A DNA stretch of 64,000 bases. Source: Halomicroarcula saliterrae (GTDB taxonomy: Archaea; Halobacteriota; Halobacteria; Halobacteriales; Haloarculaceae). The notes beneath the pieces were generated by a model. The model did no database searches. It was not told the origin of the DNA and saw only the letters and a program-made list of their open reading frames with translations. Each line of letters starts with the position of its first letter. Positions within the stretch are counted from its first letter, which is position 1. This document shows positions 8,884 to 17,198 of the stretch, piece after piece. The stretch is from contig NZ_JAMQON010000004.1 of assembly GCF_031624395.1 (NCBI RefSeq), forward strand, positions 62,001 through 126,000. The letters are read 5' to 3'. Position numbers and translations under genes: made by a program.

Positions 8884-10191
8884 ATGGCACAACAAGGTGT
8901 ACAAGAGGAGCTGTACGTGGATCAGTACACACTCGGACTGGTCGGTCCCGACCAGGAGTGGGCTGGCACGGTCGCTGACGGTGGGCGAGTCACGACATAC
9001 ACTCCACCGGGCTGTTGGGGACCGATGGTAACGCCCTCTTTCCGCGGTGGCCACGAGGTGACGCGCCCGATCCGTGTTGAGGGTGCAAGCGTCGGCGACG
9101 CGGTGGCAATCCACATCCGCGACATCGAGGTGACGAGCATGGCAACCAGTACGGGGTCGATGGCCGAACGCGAAAAGGCCTTCAACGACGACCCGTTCGT
9201 TGACCATCGGTGTCCCGAGTGCGGTACAACCTGGCCCGATTCAGTCGTCGAGGGCACCGGTGAAGATGCAATTAAGTGTGCTGAGTGTGGTGCAAACGCT
9301 TCCTCCTTCGGCTTTGAATACGGCTACACCGTGGCCTTCGACCACGAGAACGCCGTCGGGATTACGCTCAATAAGGAGGGTGCCCACGAGCTAGCGACGA
9401 ACGCAGAGGAAGTGATGGATATTCCTGAGAACGCTCGCCAGCATCCGATATTGCTGTACGAACCCGACGGGATGCCCGGCACACTCGGCCGACTGCGGCC
9501 GTTCATCGGGAACATTGGCACAACACCGCCGGTTACGATGCCAGATTCGCACAACGCGGGAGACTTCGGACAGAGCCTCATCGGGGCTGAGCACGACTAC
9601 GGCGTTGAGACCGAAGCTGACCTCGAACAGCGAACTGACGGTCACATGGACATCCCAGAAGTCCGCCCAGGCGCGACGCTAATCTGTCCAGTTGTCGTCG
9701 ATGGCGGTGGCATCTATGTCGGCGACCTCCACGCGAATCAGGGCGACGGGGAGCTCTCGTTGCACACCACCGACGTGAGCGGAACCGTCACGATGGATGT
9801 CGAGGTAATCGAAGGACTCGAACTCGACGGACCTATCCTGCTTCCTAACGAGGAAGATCTCCCGCACATCAGCCAGCCCTACAGTGAAGAAGAACGCGAA
9901 GCCGGTCGTGCTCTCGGTGAGGAACACGGCGTCGACGCAAAGACAGAGATGGGTCCGATTCAGGTGGTCGGGTCCGGTGCGACGATTAACGATGCCACAC
10001 AGAACGCCTTCGACCGGACAACGAAACTGCTCGATATGAGTGAAGGCGAGGTCCGAGCGCGCTGTACCTTTACTGGGGGCGTTCAGATTGGGCGACTCCC
10101 TGGTGTTGTCCAGCTGGATATGCTTGCGCCATTTGATGTCTTAGAAGAGCGTGGTCTCGATGACGCCGTCCGAGAACAGTACGGGCTATAG
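8884..10191 (+). CDS. Acetamidase/formamidase family amidohydrolase
   Basis: 435 residues; FmdA/AmdA family, which hydrolyses short-chain amides (formamide, acetamide) to acid plus ammonia. Visible family features include the early TYTPPGCWGPMVTPSF region, GDAVAIHIRDIE, and the late VQVVGSGATINDATQNAFDRT and GGVQIGRLPGVVQLDML segments. An inserted zinc ribbon (CPECGTTW ... CAECGAN) lies near residues 117-140. A TATA-like GATATAG occurs about 30 bases before the ATG, suggesting a short or absent leader. The gene is bracketed by two copies of the same promoter sequence (8754-8805 and 10246-10295), which suggests that it entered as a cassette. The substrate is not certain. Confidence 0.85.
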   Translation: MAQQGVQEELYVDQYTLGLVGPDQEWAGTVADGGRVTTYTPPGCWGPMVTPSFRGGHEVTRPIRVEGASVGDAVAIHIRDIEVTSMATSTGSMAEREKAFNDDPFVDHRCPECGTTWPDSVVEGTGEDAIKCAECGANASSFGFEYGYTVAFDHENAVGITLNKEGAHELATNAEEVMDIPENARQHPILLYEPDGMPGTLGRLRPFIGNIGTTPPVTMPDSHNAGDFGQSLIGAEHDYGVETEADLEQRTDGHMDIPEVRPGATLICPVVVDGGGIYVGDLHANQGDGELSLHTTDVSGTVTMDVEVIEGLELDGPILLPNEEDLPHISQPYSEEEREAGRALGEEHGVDAKTEMGPIQVVGSGATINDATQNAFDRTTKLLDMSEGEVRARCTFTGGVQIGRLPGVVQLDMLAPFDVLEERGLDDAVREQYGL

Positions 10192-10245
10192 ACGGCCCAC
10201 TGGTCGCCATCATCACCAGTCCTAGGTATGCTCAGCGTGGGGATG

Positions 10246-10295
10246 GACGAGCGCCCGACCGATTAGGGCGCGAGAAAAACTTGCGTAGAGGCGAG
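10246..10295 (-). promoter_or_regulatory. Orphan palindromic promoter B, copy of promoter A
   Basis: This contains GCGCCC/GGGCGC at 10251-10271, then an A5 run and a GAGGCGAG flank as in copy A. No minus-strand gene starts below it; it would transcribe antisense into the acetamidase 3' end. It lies just after the 3' ends of the acetamidase gene (10191) and of the zinc-ribbon gene (10307). Confidence 0.5.
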
Positions 10296-10306
10296 TCAGG
10301 ATGTTG

Positions 10307-10456
10307 CTAAGAGAGGTCGTAGGTCGCAATCCCGTCGTGGCCACACTGCGGGCAGGAACGTGTATTCGACTCGGTGTTTGTTCCACAGTGACGACATTCG
10401 TACAAGATGGTCGACTGACCGAACAGACGGCAAAACGGCCAGACGTCACGGATCAT
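10307..10456 (-). CDS. Small zinc-ribbon protein
   Basis: 49 residues from the ATG at 10456 (MIRDVWPFCRLF), whose ATGA overlaps the TFB stop; upstream in-frame ATGs lie inside the TFB gene. Two CxxC pairs (CRHCGTN and CPQCGHDG) form a rubredoxin-like zinc knuckle. The overlap points to coupled translation with the TFB and perhaps a joint role in transcription, though no partner is proven. It is too short for most gene finders. Confidence 0.7.
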   Translation of the reverse strand: MIRDVWPFCRLFGQSTILYECRHCGTNTESNTRSCPQCGHDGIATYDLS

Positions 10457-11394
10457 CGAGACTCCTCCAGGAGTGTCTCGACGGCCGCTCGATGACTCCG
10501 AACCGTGACGGCACTCACCCCAGCTGCATTGGCGAGTTCTCGTTGAATCACCCTGTGTCCAAAGTCGGCCGCAACGACCCGGAGACACGTCGCTGCAAAG
10601 CCACCCGGATGTTTCCCCACGCTCACCCCCTGTTCATGGGCGCATGTGGCCAGTTCCTCTGCCTGATGGATTACCTCAGGTGGTAACTCGAAATCGCTTG
10701 CGAGCTTTCGGACGAACTCCTGGGGCGACCGAGGTGGGGCAGGTAAGGAAAGAACCTCGTTGATTGTGCGATAGGCGTTGAGTATGCTGGACTCCTCAAT
10801 GCGGGCGTGTTCCGTGACTTCCTCAATAGTGCGCGTGATACCGTTGACCCGACAGACGCCGTAAACACACCCCGCGGCAATGGCTTCGATAGACCGTCCT
10901 TTGAGTAAGTCCTCTTTTTGAGCCTCTTTGAACAACGCACAGGTCTGCTCTCGAATCGCATACGGGAGATCCAATGCTCCAGTGAGTCTGGTAATCGAAC
11001 CCAGTCCGTGTGCAAGATTCCGCTCTGCTTTCGAGCGCCACCGGCCTCTGGTGTGCTCGCGTCGAAGGCGTCCAAGCTGTCTGCGCTTTCGTCCCGAGAG
11101 TGCGTTCCCATTTGCGTCTTTCCCCCAGCCGATTTCAGTTGAGAGCCCGCGGTCATGACGGGCCTCGGTCAGTGGTGCCCCGGTGCGCTCTTTCGAGGTG
11201 TCGTCATCGGCGAACGTCCTCGGTTCAGCTGCGTGATCAAGATAATAGCTATCGACGATGAGTCCACACGTCAGGCAGCTCGTCTCGCCGCCGCCAGTTT
11301 CGAGTCGCCCGTCGCATTCGGGACAGGACGTCTGGTTGCATGTTCGGCCGGATTCTTCGTCGAATCCACTGTCGTAGATGTCTCTCGTATGCAT
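10453..11394 (-). CDS. tfb: Transcription initiation factor IIB (TFB) paralogue
   Basis: 313 residues. TFB recruits RNA polymerase to TBP-bound promoters. The N-terminal zinc ribbon (CPEC ... CLTC) is followed by the B-finger/linker (GAPLTEARHDRGLSTEIGW) and two cyclin-like repeats (about 125-205 and 220-310). The second ends in the helix-turn-helix (NAAGVSAVTVRSH) that reads the BRE. Haloarchaea carry several TFBs with different promoter preferences, and element-borne copies are common. Its own promoter (11425-11489) is almost the same as that of the ArdC-like gene, so it may drive a small element-specific regulon. It is co-transcribed with the overlapping zinc-ribbon gene. Confidence 0.9.
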   Translation of the reverse strand: MHTRDIYDSGFDEESGRTCNQTSCPECDGRLETGGGETSCLTCGLIVDSYYLDHAAEPRTFADDDTSKERTGAPLTEARHDRGLSTEIGWGKDANGNALSGRKRRQLGRLRREHTRGRWRSKAERNLAHGLGSITRLTGALDLPYAIREQTCALFKEAQKEDLLKGRSIEAIAAGCVYGVCRVNGITRTIEEVTEHARIEESSILNAYRTINEVLSLPAPPRSPQEFVRKLASDFELPPEVIHQAEELATCAHEQGVSVGKHPGGFAATCLRVVAADFGHRVIQRELANAAGVSAVTVRSHRAAVETLLEESR

Positions 11395-11424
11395 TCGAAT
11401 TCACGCGAGGCCGACTATCTCTCA

Positions 11425-11489
11425 GGCCCCGCACCCGTCAGGGGGCCATAAAATACGGGCGGACGGCGTCACCGGTCAGTTGAGGTCAG
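11425..11489 (-). promoter_or_regulatory. Palindromic promoter C of the TFB gene
   Basis: Reading the minus strand: a conserved 24-base upstream block (11466-11489), 11 bases, an ATTTTAT TATA box (11448-11454), then at once the palindrome GGCCCC/GGGGCC (11425-11447), with the ATG 30 bases later. The same parts with the same 11-base spacing occur at 13201-13265. The 24-base block differs at two positions between the copies. Confidence 0.65.
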
Positions 11490-11639
11490 AGAGGAGGTCT
11501 ATAGTAGCCATATTTGATAGCTTTCTACAGGTGTGCTGAATACAAGGCGGATATCTTGCACAGGGAGTTATTCAAATCGCGGTGAGCGAATCGTTCGATA
11601 CAGAAAAAGCACTTACCGGTACCACCGGAGAGTTTAGTC

Positions 11640-12056
11640 ATGAAGCGGCGGCAGTTCCTTTGTGTTACTGTGGGTGGGGGAATCAGCCTACTAGCGGGCT
11701 GTTCCTCTACTGGCAGTAAGGGGCATGCGACGATGCAGGAACTCAGTTTCGTTAATACAGAATCTACTGGAGTCCCAGTGGAGTTACGGATAGAACGCTC
11801 TGAGACCGGTGAAGTAGTTCATACGGAGACTCGTGAGCTGACGGTAGACCCTGATTGGATTATCATCGATTGTGTCTGGCCAGATGAGCCCTTAACAGTA
11901 ATGGCCCGTCATCAAGATGGAGAGTGGAATAGCTTCAATACAGAAAACAGAGACGGCTGTGTAGGTGTCATAGCTAAAGTACGTGACCAGAGAACATCAT
12001 TTTACGCACACAACGCTGAGTGTCCAATTGATGATCCGAGTTGCCACACTGATTAG
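11640..12056 (+). CDS. Small Tat lipoprotein, unknown function
   Basis: 138 residues. The N terminus MKRRQFLCVTVGGG followed by LLAGC is a twin-arginine signal with a lipobox, so the mature ~115-residue protein should be tethered outside the membrane. The mature part is a beta-rich domain with three further Cys (DCVW, DGCVG, AECPID ... SCH) that may form disulfides. It resembles short haloarchaeal lipoproteins of unknown role. It stands alone: no operon partner, and about 180 bases downstream are non-coding. Confidence 0.75.
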   Translation: MKRRQFLCVTVGGGISLLAGCSSTGSKGHATMQELSFVNTESTGVPVELRIERSETGEVVHTETRELTVDPDWIIIDCVWPDEPLTVMARHQDGEWNSFNTENRDGCVGVIAKVRDQRTSFYAHNAECPIDDPSCHTD

Positions 12057-12238
12057 TTCGCACTCACACTGACAGGCTGATTCATCCGAATCCTGTGAAC
12101 GATGGCCAACTGCTGAACTCACGCTCTGTATGCAGCACGCAGCTGATGACAGATTTCTTAAATGATATTCTGAGCTATAACAGCGTTATTTTAACCAACA
12201 GCTGGGGCAATCTTGTTGGTTAATAGAGAGCACCACAC

Positions 12239-13174
12239 TCATTGATTGGCACTCACAGCCCCAATTATCGTCTGTGCCGTTCGCGTGATCCGACCAAGTC
12301 GTTCAGTGATTTCGTCTGGCTCGTCGTCTTGCCACGCAGCAAGGTAGAACGCCGAACCACGCATATTCAACCCAAGATATCGACCGACAACGTAGGCTAC
12401 TGCTTCTGCTTCGACTTCTCGTTTTGCTCGTTCGGGTGTCGACACAGATTTGGGACCACTATGCAGCAAGGCGTGGGCGTACTCGTGAATCAACGTCCCA
12501 GCCATCGCAGTTCTATTATCGATGTCTTTGATCTCTATGGGGATTGACTCCGACTTAGACACGTCTGTCACGCAAATGCCCTTTGCGCCGCCGTGGTCCC
12601 ACGCCGCTGGTGAGACGATTTCGAGCAGGACGTTCAGTTCCTCACTGGTGTCACAGAGTGCCTGAAAACACCCATCCACTGCGCCAGTTGCATCCGTTTC
12701 TAGTTCGGGGAGTGGTTCGCCCTCAGTCTGGGAGACATTGAAGACCGAGACAGGTCGGAAGGCAACAGGCCCTCTGGACCACTCCGAGGATGGCGTTTCG
12801 CTGTAGGAACAATCAGCGCTCTCGTGATAGCTCGGAGAATTGCCACACTCGGGACACTGGTTGGCGATGATTGGTGCCCAGATCCAGATAGCCTGCTCGC
12901 CCCCTTTGACCTGCCTGTTGAACTCGGTTTGCCACGTCTTGTAGCCTGCAACCTTCGTTGCCTCAGGATACTGACGCTGGATGAGCAGCGTATTTCGATA
13001 CGAATACTCGTGGAAACGACTCTGGACGTCCAACCATTCCTGAAAGTGCTCACTGGCGTCGGCTTCGGCGACGAGGTCAGTGAGTTCCTCACACCACGCT
13101 TCGATAGTCTGGTGCATCTCGTCTTTCCGAGTTGCTTTGTCGTCGAAGGATGTTGCTGGATTTGTTGATTGCAT
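12239..13174 (-). CDS. ArdC-like antirestriction / zincin domain protein (DUF1738-type)
   Basis: 311 residues from the ATG at 13174; an ATG at 13210 would overlap the palindrome at 13201-13223 and is less likely. The N-terminal half has the ArdC-type ssDNA-binding pattern (FHEYSYRNTLLIQRQYP ... VAGYKTWQ ... GEQAIWIWAP), with an inserted CPEC/C zinc-knuckle. The C-terminal half has the zinc metalloprotease motif HEYAHALLH and a downstream EVEAEAVAYVV helix. ArdC proteins protect incoming plasmid DNA from host restriction during conjugation, which fits the nearby secretion operon. The protease activity is inferred from the HExxH-type motif only. Confidence 0.8.
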   Translation of the reverse strand: MQSTNPATSFDDKATRKDEMHQTIEAWCEELTDLVAEADASEHFQEWLDVQSRFHEYSYRNTLLIQRQYPEATKVAGYKTWQTEFNRQVKGGEQAIWIWAPIIANQCPECGNSPSYHESADCSYSETPSSEWSRGPVAFRPVSVFNVSQTEGEPLPELETDATGAVDGCFQALCDTSEELNVLLEIVSPAAWDHGGAKGICVTDVSKSESIPIEIKDIDNRTAMAGTLIHEYAHALLHSGPKSVSTPERAKREVEAEAVAYVVGRYLGLNMRGSAFYLAAWQDDEPDEITERLGRITRTAQTIIGAVSANQ

Positions 13175-13200
13175 ATCTGTTTTGAGGACGCTCAGAAGAG

Positions 13201-13265
13201 CGCCCCGCACCCCTCAGGGGGCGATAAAATACGAGCGGGAAGCGTCACCGGTCAGCTGAGTTCAG
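13201..13265 (-). promoter_or_regulatory. Palindromic promoter D of the ArdC-like gene
   Basis: A twin of promoter C: 24-base conserved block 13242-13265, 11-base gap, ATTTTAT box (13224-13230), and palindrome CGCCCC/GGGGCG (13201-13223), with the ATG 26 bases downstream. The matching architecture suggests that one regulator controls the TFB and ArdC-like genes. Confidence 0.65.
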
Positions 13266-13453
13266 AGTCGTGAGGGCGCTACGTGGCCGTGTCAGCGCTC
13301 GATATTCGCGGCAGGTTATAGCCGATGTCGAACCTACTAACACGTGGATGGATCATGTCACACGCTCCGTCCACTCCCTTTGGTTGATGAGTTTACAGCC
13401 ACTGGCAACTGGTGAGCCCGTGGCCTTTCAACGCTCACCCACCAAAGAGACGT

Positions 13454-14602
13454 GTGTCACACGAACGCGCTGAACAGTCACCGACTGAACTTGAGGTTCT
13501 CATTTCCGGTGGATCGATGGGTGGATTAGCTACCGGAATTGCACTCGCTGATTTGGGCCACACACCGACGATCTATGAGCGTACCACAGGGGAGCTAAAG
13601 AGCCGTGGGGGCGGCATCGTTGCCCAGCAGAACATTCGCCAGTTTCTCACCCAGCATACGGACGTCTCACCCGAGTCGATTACGACGAGTTCGAGTGAAC
13701 GTCAGTATCTCGCTCAGTCAGGCGAGATCGAACACTCAAGGCCCGAAGCAATGGTGTTCACTTCCTGGGATGCCCTCTATCGAGCACTTCGCAACGCCTT
13801 CCCAGAAGAGGACTATCATATGGGCGAAGAAGTGGTTGAGGTCACATCCGAAACGGCAACAGCCACGTTCGAGGATGGAAGCGAAAGGACTGCAGACGTG
13901 CTTGTTTCGGCCGAAGGCGGACAATCTTCTACTCGCAAGCAACTGTTTCCCGACGTAACACCAGCGTTCGCTGACTACGTTGCCTGGCGTGGTGTCATCC
14001 CAGAGTCCGAACTTTCGAGTAGCGTCCGCGACGAATTCGATGACAGATTTGTTTTCTATCAAGGAACAGACCAGCTCATTCTCGCCTATTTCATTCCGGG
14101 TCCAGAAGGCAGTACAACACCGGGCGAGCGTCGCCTCAACTGGGTGTGGTACGATAGACTCGATAGCGTCGACCGGAGTGCCATCTTCACCGACACAATG
14201 GGCACAGAACGACGCTTTACCGTCCCACCGGGCAAACTCCGTGACCCTATCCGCACCGACCAACTCGAACGGGCTGTGGAGACATTGCCATCGGTCTTCC
14301 AGACAGTGGTGACTGAGACACCGGAGATGTTTGTCCAGGCAATCTATGACCTCAGGGTCCCCGAGATGGTCGTTGATCGAGTCTGTTTGCTCGGCGATAG
14401 TGCGTTTGTTGCTCGCCCACACACGGCAGCGGGAACTGCAAAGGCTGTCGGCGACGCGGTCACCTTGGCCGAGACACTCTCCCAACACGAGTCACTGGAG
14501 GAGGCACTGACCTCGTGTAACCAAACCCGGAGCGCGTATGGCGTCCAGATCGTTTCCAGGGGAAAGCAGATGGGCGACGACCGGCTTAATCTGGGTTCGT
14601 AG
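13454..14602 (+). CDS. FAD-dependent monooxygenase (PHBH-type)
   Basis: About 382 residues from the GTG at 13454 (VSHERAEQSPTELEV); an ATG at 13412 would add 14 unlikely residues. The Rossmann FAD motif is degenerate (SGGSMGGLATGIALADLGH, then an acidic Glu in IYERT). The second FAD motif, GDSAFVARPHTAAGTAKAVGDA, matches class A flavin hydroxylases. The overall shape resembles 2,6-dihydroxypyridine/salicylate hydroxylases. The nearby MhqO/MhqD-like pair suggests an aromatic or quinone substrate, but that is inference. Confidence 0.8.
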   Translation: MSHERAEQSPTELEVLISGGSMGGLATGIALADLGHTPTIYERTTGELKSRGGGIVAQQNIRQFLTQHTDVSPESITTSSSERQYLAQSGEIEHSRPEAMVFTSWDALYRALRNAFPEEDYHMGEEVVEVTSETATATFEDGSERTADVLVSAEGGQSSTRKQLFPDVTPAFADYVAWRGVIPESELSSSVRDEFDDRFVFYQGTDQLILAYFIPGPEGSTTPGERRLNWVWYDRLDSVDRSAIFTDTMGTERRFTVPPGKLRDPIRTDQLERAVETLPSVFQTVVTETPEMFVQAIYDLRVPEMVVDRVCLLGDSAFVARPHTAAGTAKAVGDAVTLAETLSQHESLEEALTSCNQTRSAYGVQIVSRGKQMGDDRLNLGS

Positions 14603-14604
14603 CG

Positions 14605-14775
14605 CTACTGTCGCCACGTCCGCGGGACGTATCCCGTCTCTTCGATGAGGTCTGCGTAGTCTCGAAGGAGGGATATCAGAGCGAGTTCAGGGACACCGTC
14701 AGTAGCGCTTGTGACAAGGAGACGTTCGAGAGTCTGTTCTGTTTCGATGAGTTGTTGGAGTTCAGTTGTGCTCAT
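14605..14775 (-). CDS. 56-residue acidic helical protein
   Basis: A short reading frame, easily missed: ATG at 14775, stop at 14605. It begins MSTTELQQLIETEQTL and ends GYVPRTWRQ. It is mostly helical and acidic, with haloarchaeal codon use. A palindromic promoter of the same class as those of the TFB and ArdC genes lies 20 bases upstream (14795-14816), which supports real expression. It is convergent with the monooxygenase and ends only 2 bases after its stop. No family recognised. Confidence 0.6.
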   Translation of the reverse strand: MSTTELQQLIETEQTLERLLVTSATDGVPELALISLLRDYADLIEETGYVPRTWRQ

Positions 14776-14794
14776 TGGTGGAATAAGGGCGAAA

Positions 14795-14816
14795 TCGCCC
14801 TCACCCGTGAGGGCGA
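14795..14816 (-). promoter_or_regulatory. Palindromic promoter E of the 56-aa gene
   Basis: A perfect 10-bp inverted repeat with a 2-base centre (TCGCCCTCAC / GTGAGGGCGA). An AT-rich box (AATAATTC on the minus strand, 14822-14829) lies immediately upstream and the ATG 20 bases downstream, the same geometry as at 8759, 11425 and 13201. Confidence 0.55.
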
Positions 14817-14926
14817 GATAGAATTATTGTAGATACCTTACCGTCGAACAGTGTGAAAAAGAGAACGACGGGAAATTCTCTCTCACCACGGCAGACTTAA
14901 CGCTCCAAGACCGAGAATACAATGTA

Positions 14927-15868
14927 ATGGTCACGGATACGCCCGGAATCCATCATATCACGGGCATCGTTCGGAGCGCTGAGGAGAACGTCCGTTTCTA
15001 CAGGGATATCCTCGGCCTCCGCCTCGTCAAGCAAACGGTGAACTTCAACGAGAAATTCACGCGTCACCTATTTTACGGTGATGAAACCGGGTTACCCGGC
15101 ACTGCTCTGACGTTCTTTCCGTATCCTGCCGAAGACGACCGACGTGATGGCAAACCCCAGATTAGCACTGTATCGCTGGTGATTCCTTCAGATTCAATTT
15201 CCTACTGGCAAGAACGCCTCAAAGAGCATGATATCGAGGTTGAGGGACCCTCCGAGCGATTCGAAGAGACAGTGTTGCGCTTTGCTGACCCCGACGGTAC
15301 ACAACTCGAACTCATCACAGGCGAGTCAGATGTAGAGCCGTGGCCAGACGGACCTGTTCCCACTGAACACGCGGTTCGTGGCATCCACGGGGTGACGCTT
15401 CTCTCGACGAACGTCTATGTGACTGCAAGTGTCCTGGATACACTCGGCTTCGAACTCATCGCCCAGGAAGGTGACCGTGTTCGGTATCAAGCACCGGGTT
15501 CGCGTGCAACGGTTATCGATTTTCTCGATAGAGATGCTGACTTTGGCCGCGAAGGTGCGGGGTCAATACATCACGTTGCGGTGCGTGTTCACAGTGAAGC
15601 AGAACTCTACGAGTGGCATGACCTCTTTCGTGAACGAGGATATGAGGTCTCACGGGTGAAAGACAGACACTTCTTTCACTCGTTGTATGTCCGAGAACCC
15701 GGTGGTATCCTTATCGAGCTCGCAACCGAAACACCCGGTCTCACAGCTGCAGAAGATCTTGCAACGCTCGGGGAGTCACTGTTCCTCCCGCCATGGCTCG
15801 AAGAAGACCGTGAGATGATCGAAAGTCAGCTACAGCCACTCGACCTCTCGTCTCCAGGGACGAACTGA
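14927..15868 (+). CDS. Ring-cleaving dioxygenase, VOC superfamily (MhqO-like)
   Basis: 313 residues with two tandem vicinal-oxygen-chelate modules (about 5-130 and 145-270). Candidate metal ligands are in GIHHITGIV, LELITGE, IHHVAVRV and LIELATE. The length and the FTRHLFYGDETGLPGT segment match the MhqO/LinE-like group that cleaves hydroquinone-type rings. It overlaps the next gene, a MhqD-like hydrolase, by one base; in Bacillus these two families form quinone-stress operons. A role in detoxifying quinones or catechols is inferred from family and pairing. Confidence 0.85.
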   Translation: MVTDTPGIHHITGIVRSAEENVRFYRDILGLRLVKQTVNFNEKFTRHLFYGDETGLPGTALTFFPYPAEDDRRDGKPQISTVSLVIPSDSISYWQERLKEHDIEVEGPSERFEETVLRFADPDGTQLELITGESDVEPWPDGPVPTEHAVRGIHGVTLLSTNVYVTASVLDTLGFELIAQEGDRVRYQAPGSRATVIDFLDRDADFGREGAGSIHHVAVRVHSEAELYEWHDLFRERGYEVSRVKDRHFFHSLYVREPGGILIELATETPGLTAAEDLATLGESLFLPPWLEEDREMIESQLQPLDLSSPGTN

Positions 15869-16530
15869 TGGACGAAAAGACAGAGTCAGATGAGTCCGGA
15901 GGCGGGCCACACGAGGGACAGCCCATCGAGATGGCAGGCGCACCACCACAGGCAGCCGAATCCGCTGTGGTGTTGTTACACGGGCGTGGTTCGTCAGCGA
16001 ACTATATGCTCACGCTCATCGACGAGTTTCTCCATCATGGGGTAATGTATCTCGCCCCCCAGGCAGCCCACAGTTCGTGGTATCCCCGTTCGGGGTATGG
16101 CCCACTCGAAGCAAACGAGCCGTGGCTCTCCTCTGGGCTAGACCAAGTTTCAGAAGCGCTGAAGATAGCCGCAGATGCAGGAATACCATCCGAACGAACG
16201 CTCCTATTTGGGTTTTCCCAGGGAGGATGTCTTGGAAGTGAGTTCGTTGCTCAACATCCCCAACCCTACGGTGGGTTGATTGTACTCTCAGGAAGTCTGC
16301 TCGGAGCAGGAACCCAAAGAAAATTTGAAGGATCTATAGAGGGGACACCCGTGTTTCTCGGTTGTAGTGAGAACGACCCGTACGTCCCCGTCGAGCGCGT
16401 GACGTATTCTGCAGAGATGTTTGAGCGAATTGGTGGCGAGGTCGAATATACGCTCTACGAAGAGGGAGGGCACGCGATCAACGATGACGAAATTCACCAC
16501 ATCAATACGTTTATTGAGCGTCTTTGTTGA
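15868..16530 (+). CDS. Alpha/beta hydrolase, carboxylesterase/MhqD-like
   Basis: 220 residues of the phospholipase/carboxylesterase family. The oxyanion motif LHGRGSSAN, the nucleophile GFSQGG (Ser in G-x-S-x-G), an acid in SENDPYVP and the His in EEGGHAIND give a full catalytic triad. Its ATG overlaps the stop of the dioxygenase gene, so the pair should be co-translated. The usual MhqD role is to hydrolyse products of the ring-cleavage enzyme; the true substrate is unknown. Confidence 0.85.
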   Translation: MDEKTESDESGGGPHEGQPIEMAGAPPQAAESAVVLLHGRGSSANYMLTLIDEFLHHGVMYLAPQAAHSSWYPRSGYGPLEANEPWLSSGLDQVSEALKIAADAGIPSERTLLFGFSQGGCLGSEFVAQHPQPYGGLIVLSGSLLGAGTQRKFEGSIEGTPVFLGCSENDPYVPVERVTYSAEMFERIGGEVEYTLYEEGGHAINDDEIHHINTFIERLC

Positions 16531-16623
16531 GTCGAAATCGTGGCCAACATCGAAATAGGAGTCCTGAGTGGGGTATCATATTAGTGCATCAAAGGTAACA
16601 GCGCTCTAGCCGTTCAGTGGAGT

Positions 16624-17085
16624 ATGAACTCGGCTTTCGACAGTTTTGACCACGAGGCACACATGCGAGAGACGTTCGAACTAGCACGAGCAGCCGCAGC
16701 TCGGGGTGACGAACCCTTCGGGAGCGTGCTCATTCGCGATGACAGCATCATCATGCGTGACTCGAACCGTATCAACACAGCCGACGATATCCGTCGACAT
16801 CCAGAGTTGCATCTGGCTTACGAGGCCTGCAATAAGTACACCCCCGAAGAGCGTGCGGAAATGGTGATGTATACAAGTACCGAACCTTGCCCGATGTGTG
16901 CTGGAGGGATGGCAACAGCAGGGTTCGGTCGGGTCGTCTACAGTGTCGGGAGCGATGAAATAGGCGAGTTCACTAGTTCCAGCCCGGCAGTCCCTTCGGC
17001 TGCAATACTCGGTGAGGCTACAGAGGTCATTGGTCCGGTGTTGAACGAGGAAGGCCGAGAAATCCATCGTGGATACGACTGGTGA
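16624..17085 (+). CDS. Nucleoside/guanine deaminase family, zinc-dependent
   Basis: 153 residues of the CMP/dCMP deaminase-like fold. The zinc site is HPE (His ligand and catalytic Glu, spaced as the classic HAE) followed 27 residues later by EPCPMCAGG. DEPFGSVLI is the substrate-strand motif seen in guanine and tRNA-adenosine deaminases. It is a free-standing gene, likely a purine or nucleoside base deaminase. It has its own upstream gap of 93 bases and no operon partner. Confidence 0.85.
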   Translation: MNSAFDSFDHEAHMRETFELARAAAARGDEPFGSVLIRDDSIIMRDSNRINTADDIRRHPELHLAYEACNKYTPEERAEMVMYTSTEPCPMCAGGMATAGFGRVVYSVGSDEIGEFTSSSPAVPSAAILGEATEVIGPVLNEEGREIHRGYDW

Positions 17086-17198
17086 GCAAACCGGGATTAA
17101 GAGTAAATCTTGTAGATAGCTGTGATGTCAGTGCAAATCCTCACCCGCTTCTATTGATTGGTACTTCTATCGCTCGGTCCAATCAAAGACAAAGAATC

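Noticed and set aside
16794-16890. Deaminase with lost catalytic Glu (HLA instead of HAE)
   Set aside because: The motif is HPE five residues earlier, with exactly the normal spacing to PCPMC, so the active site is intact.
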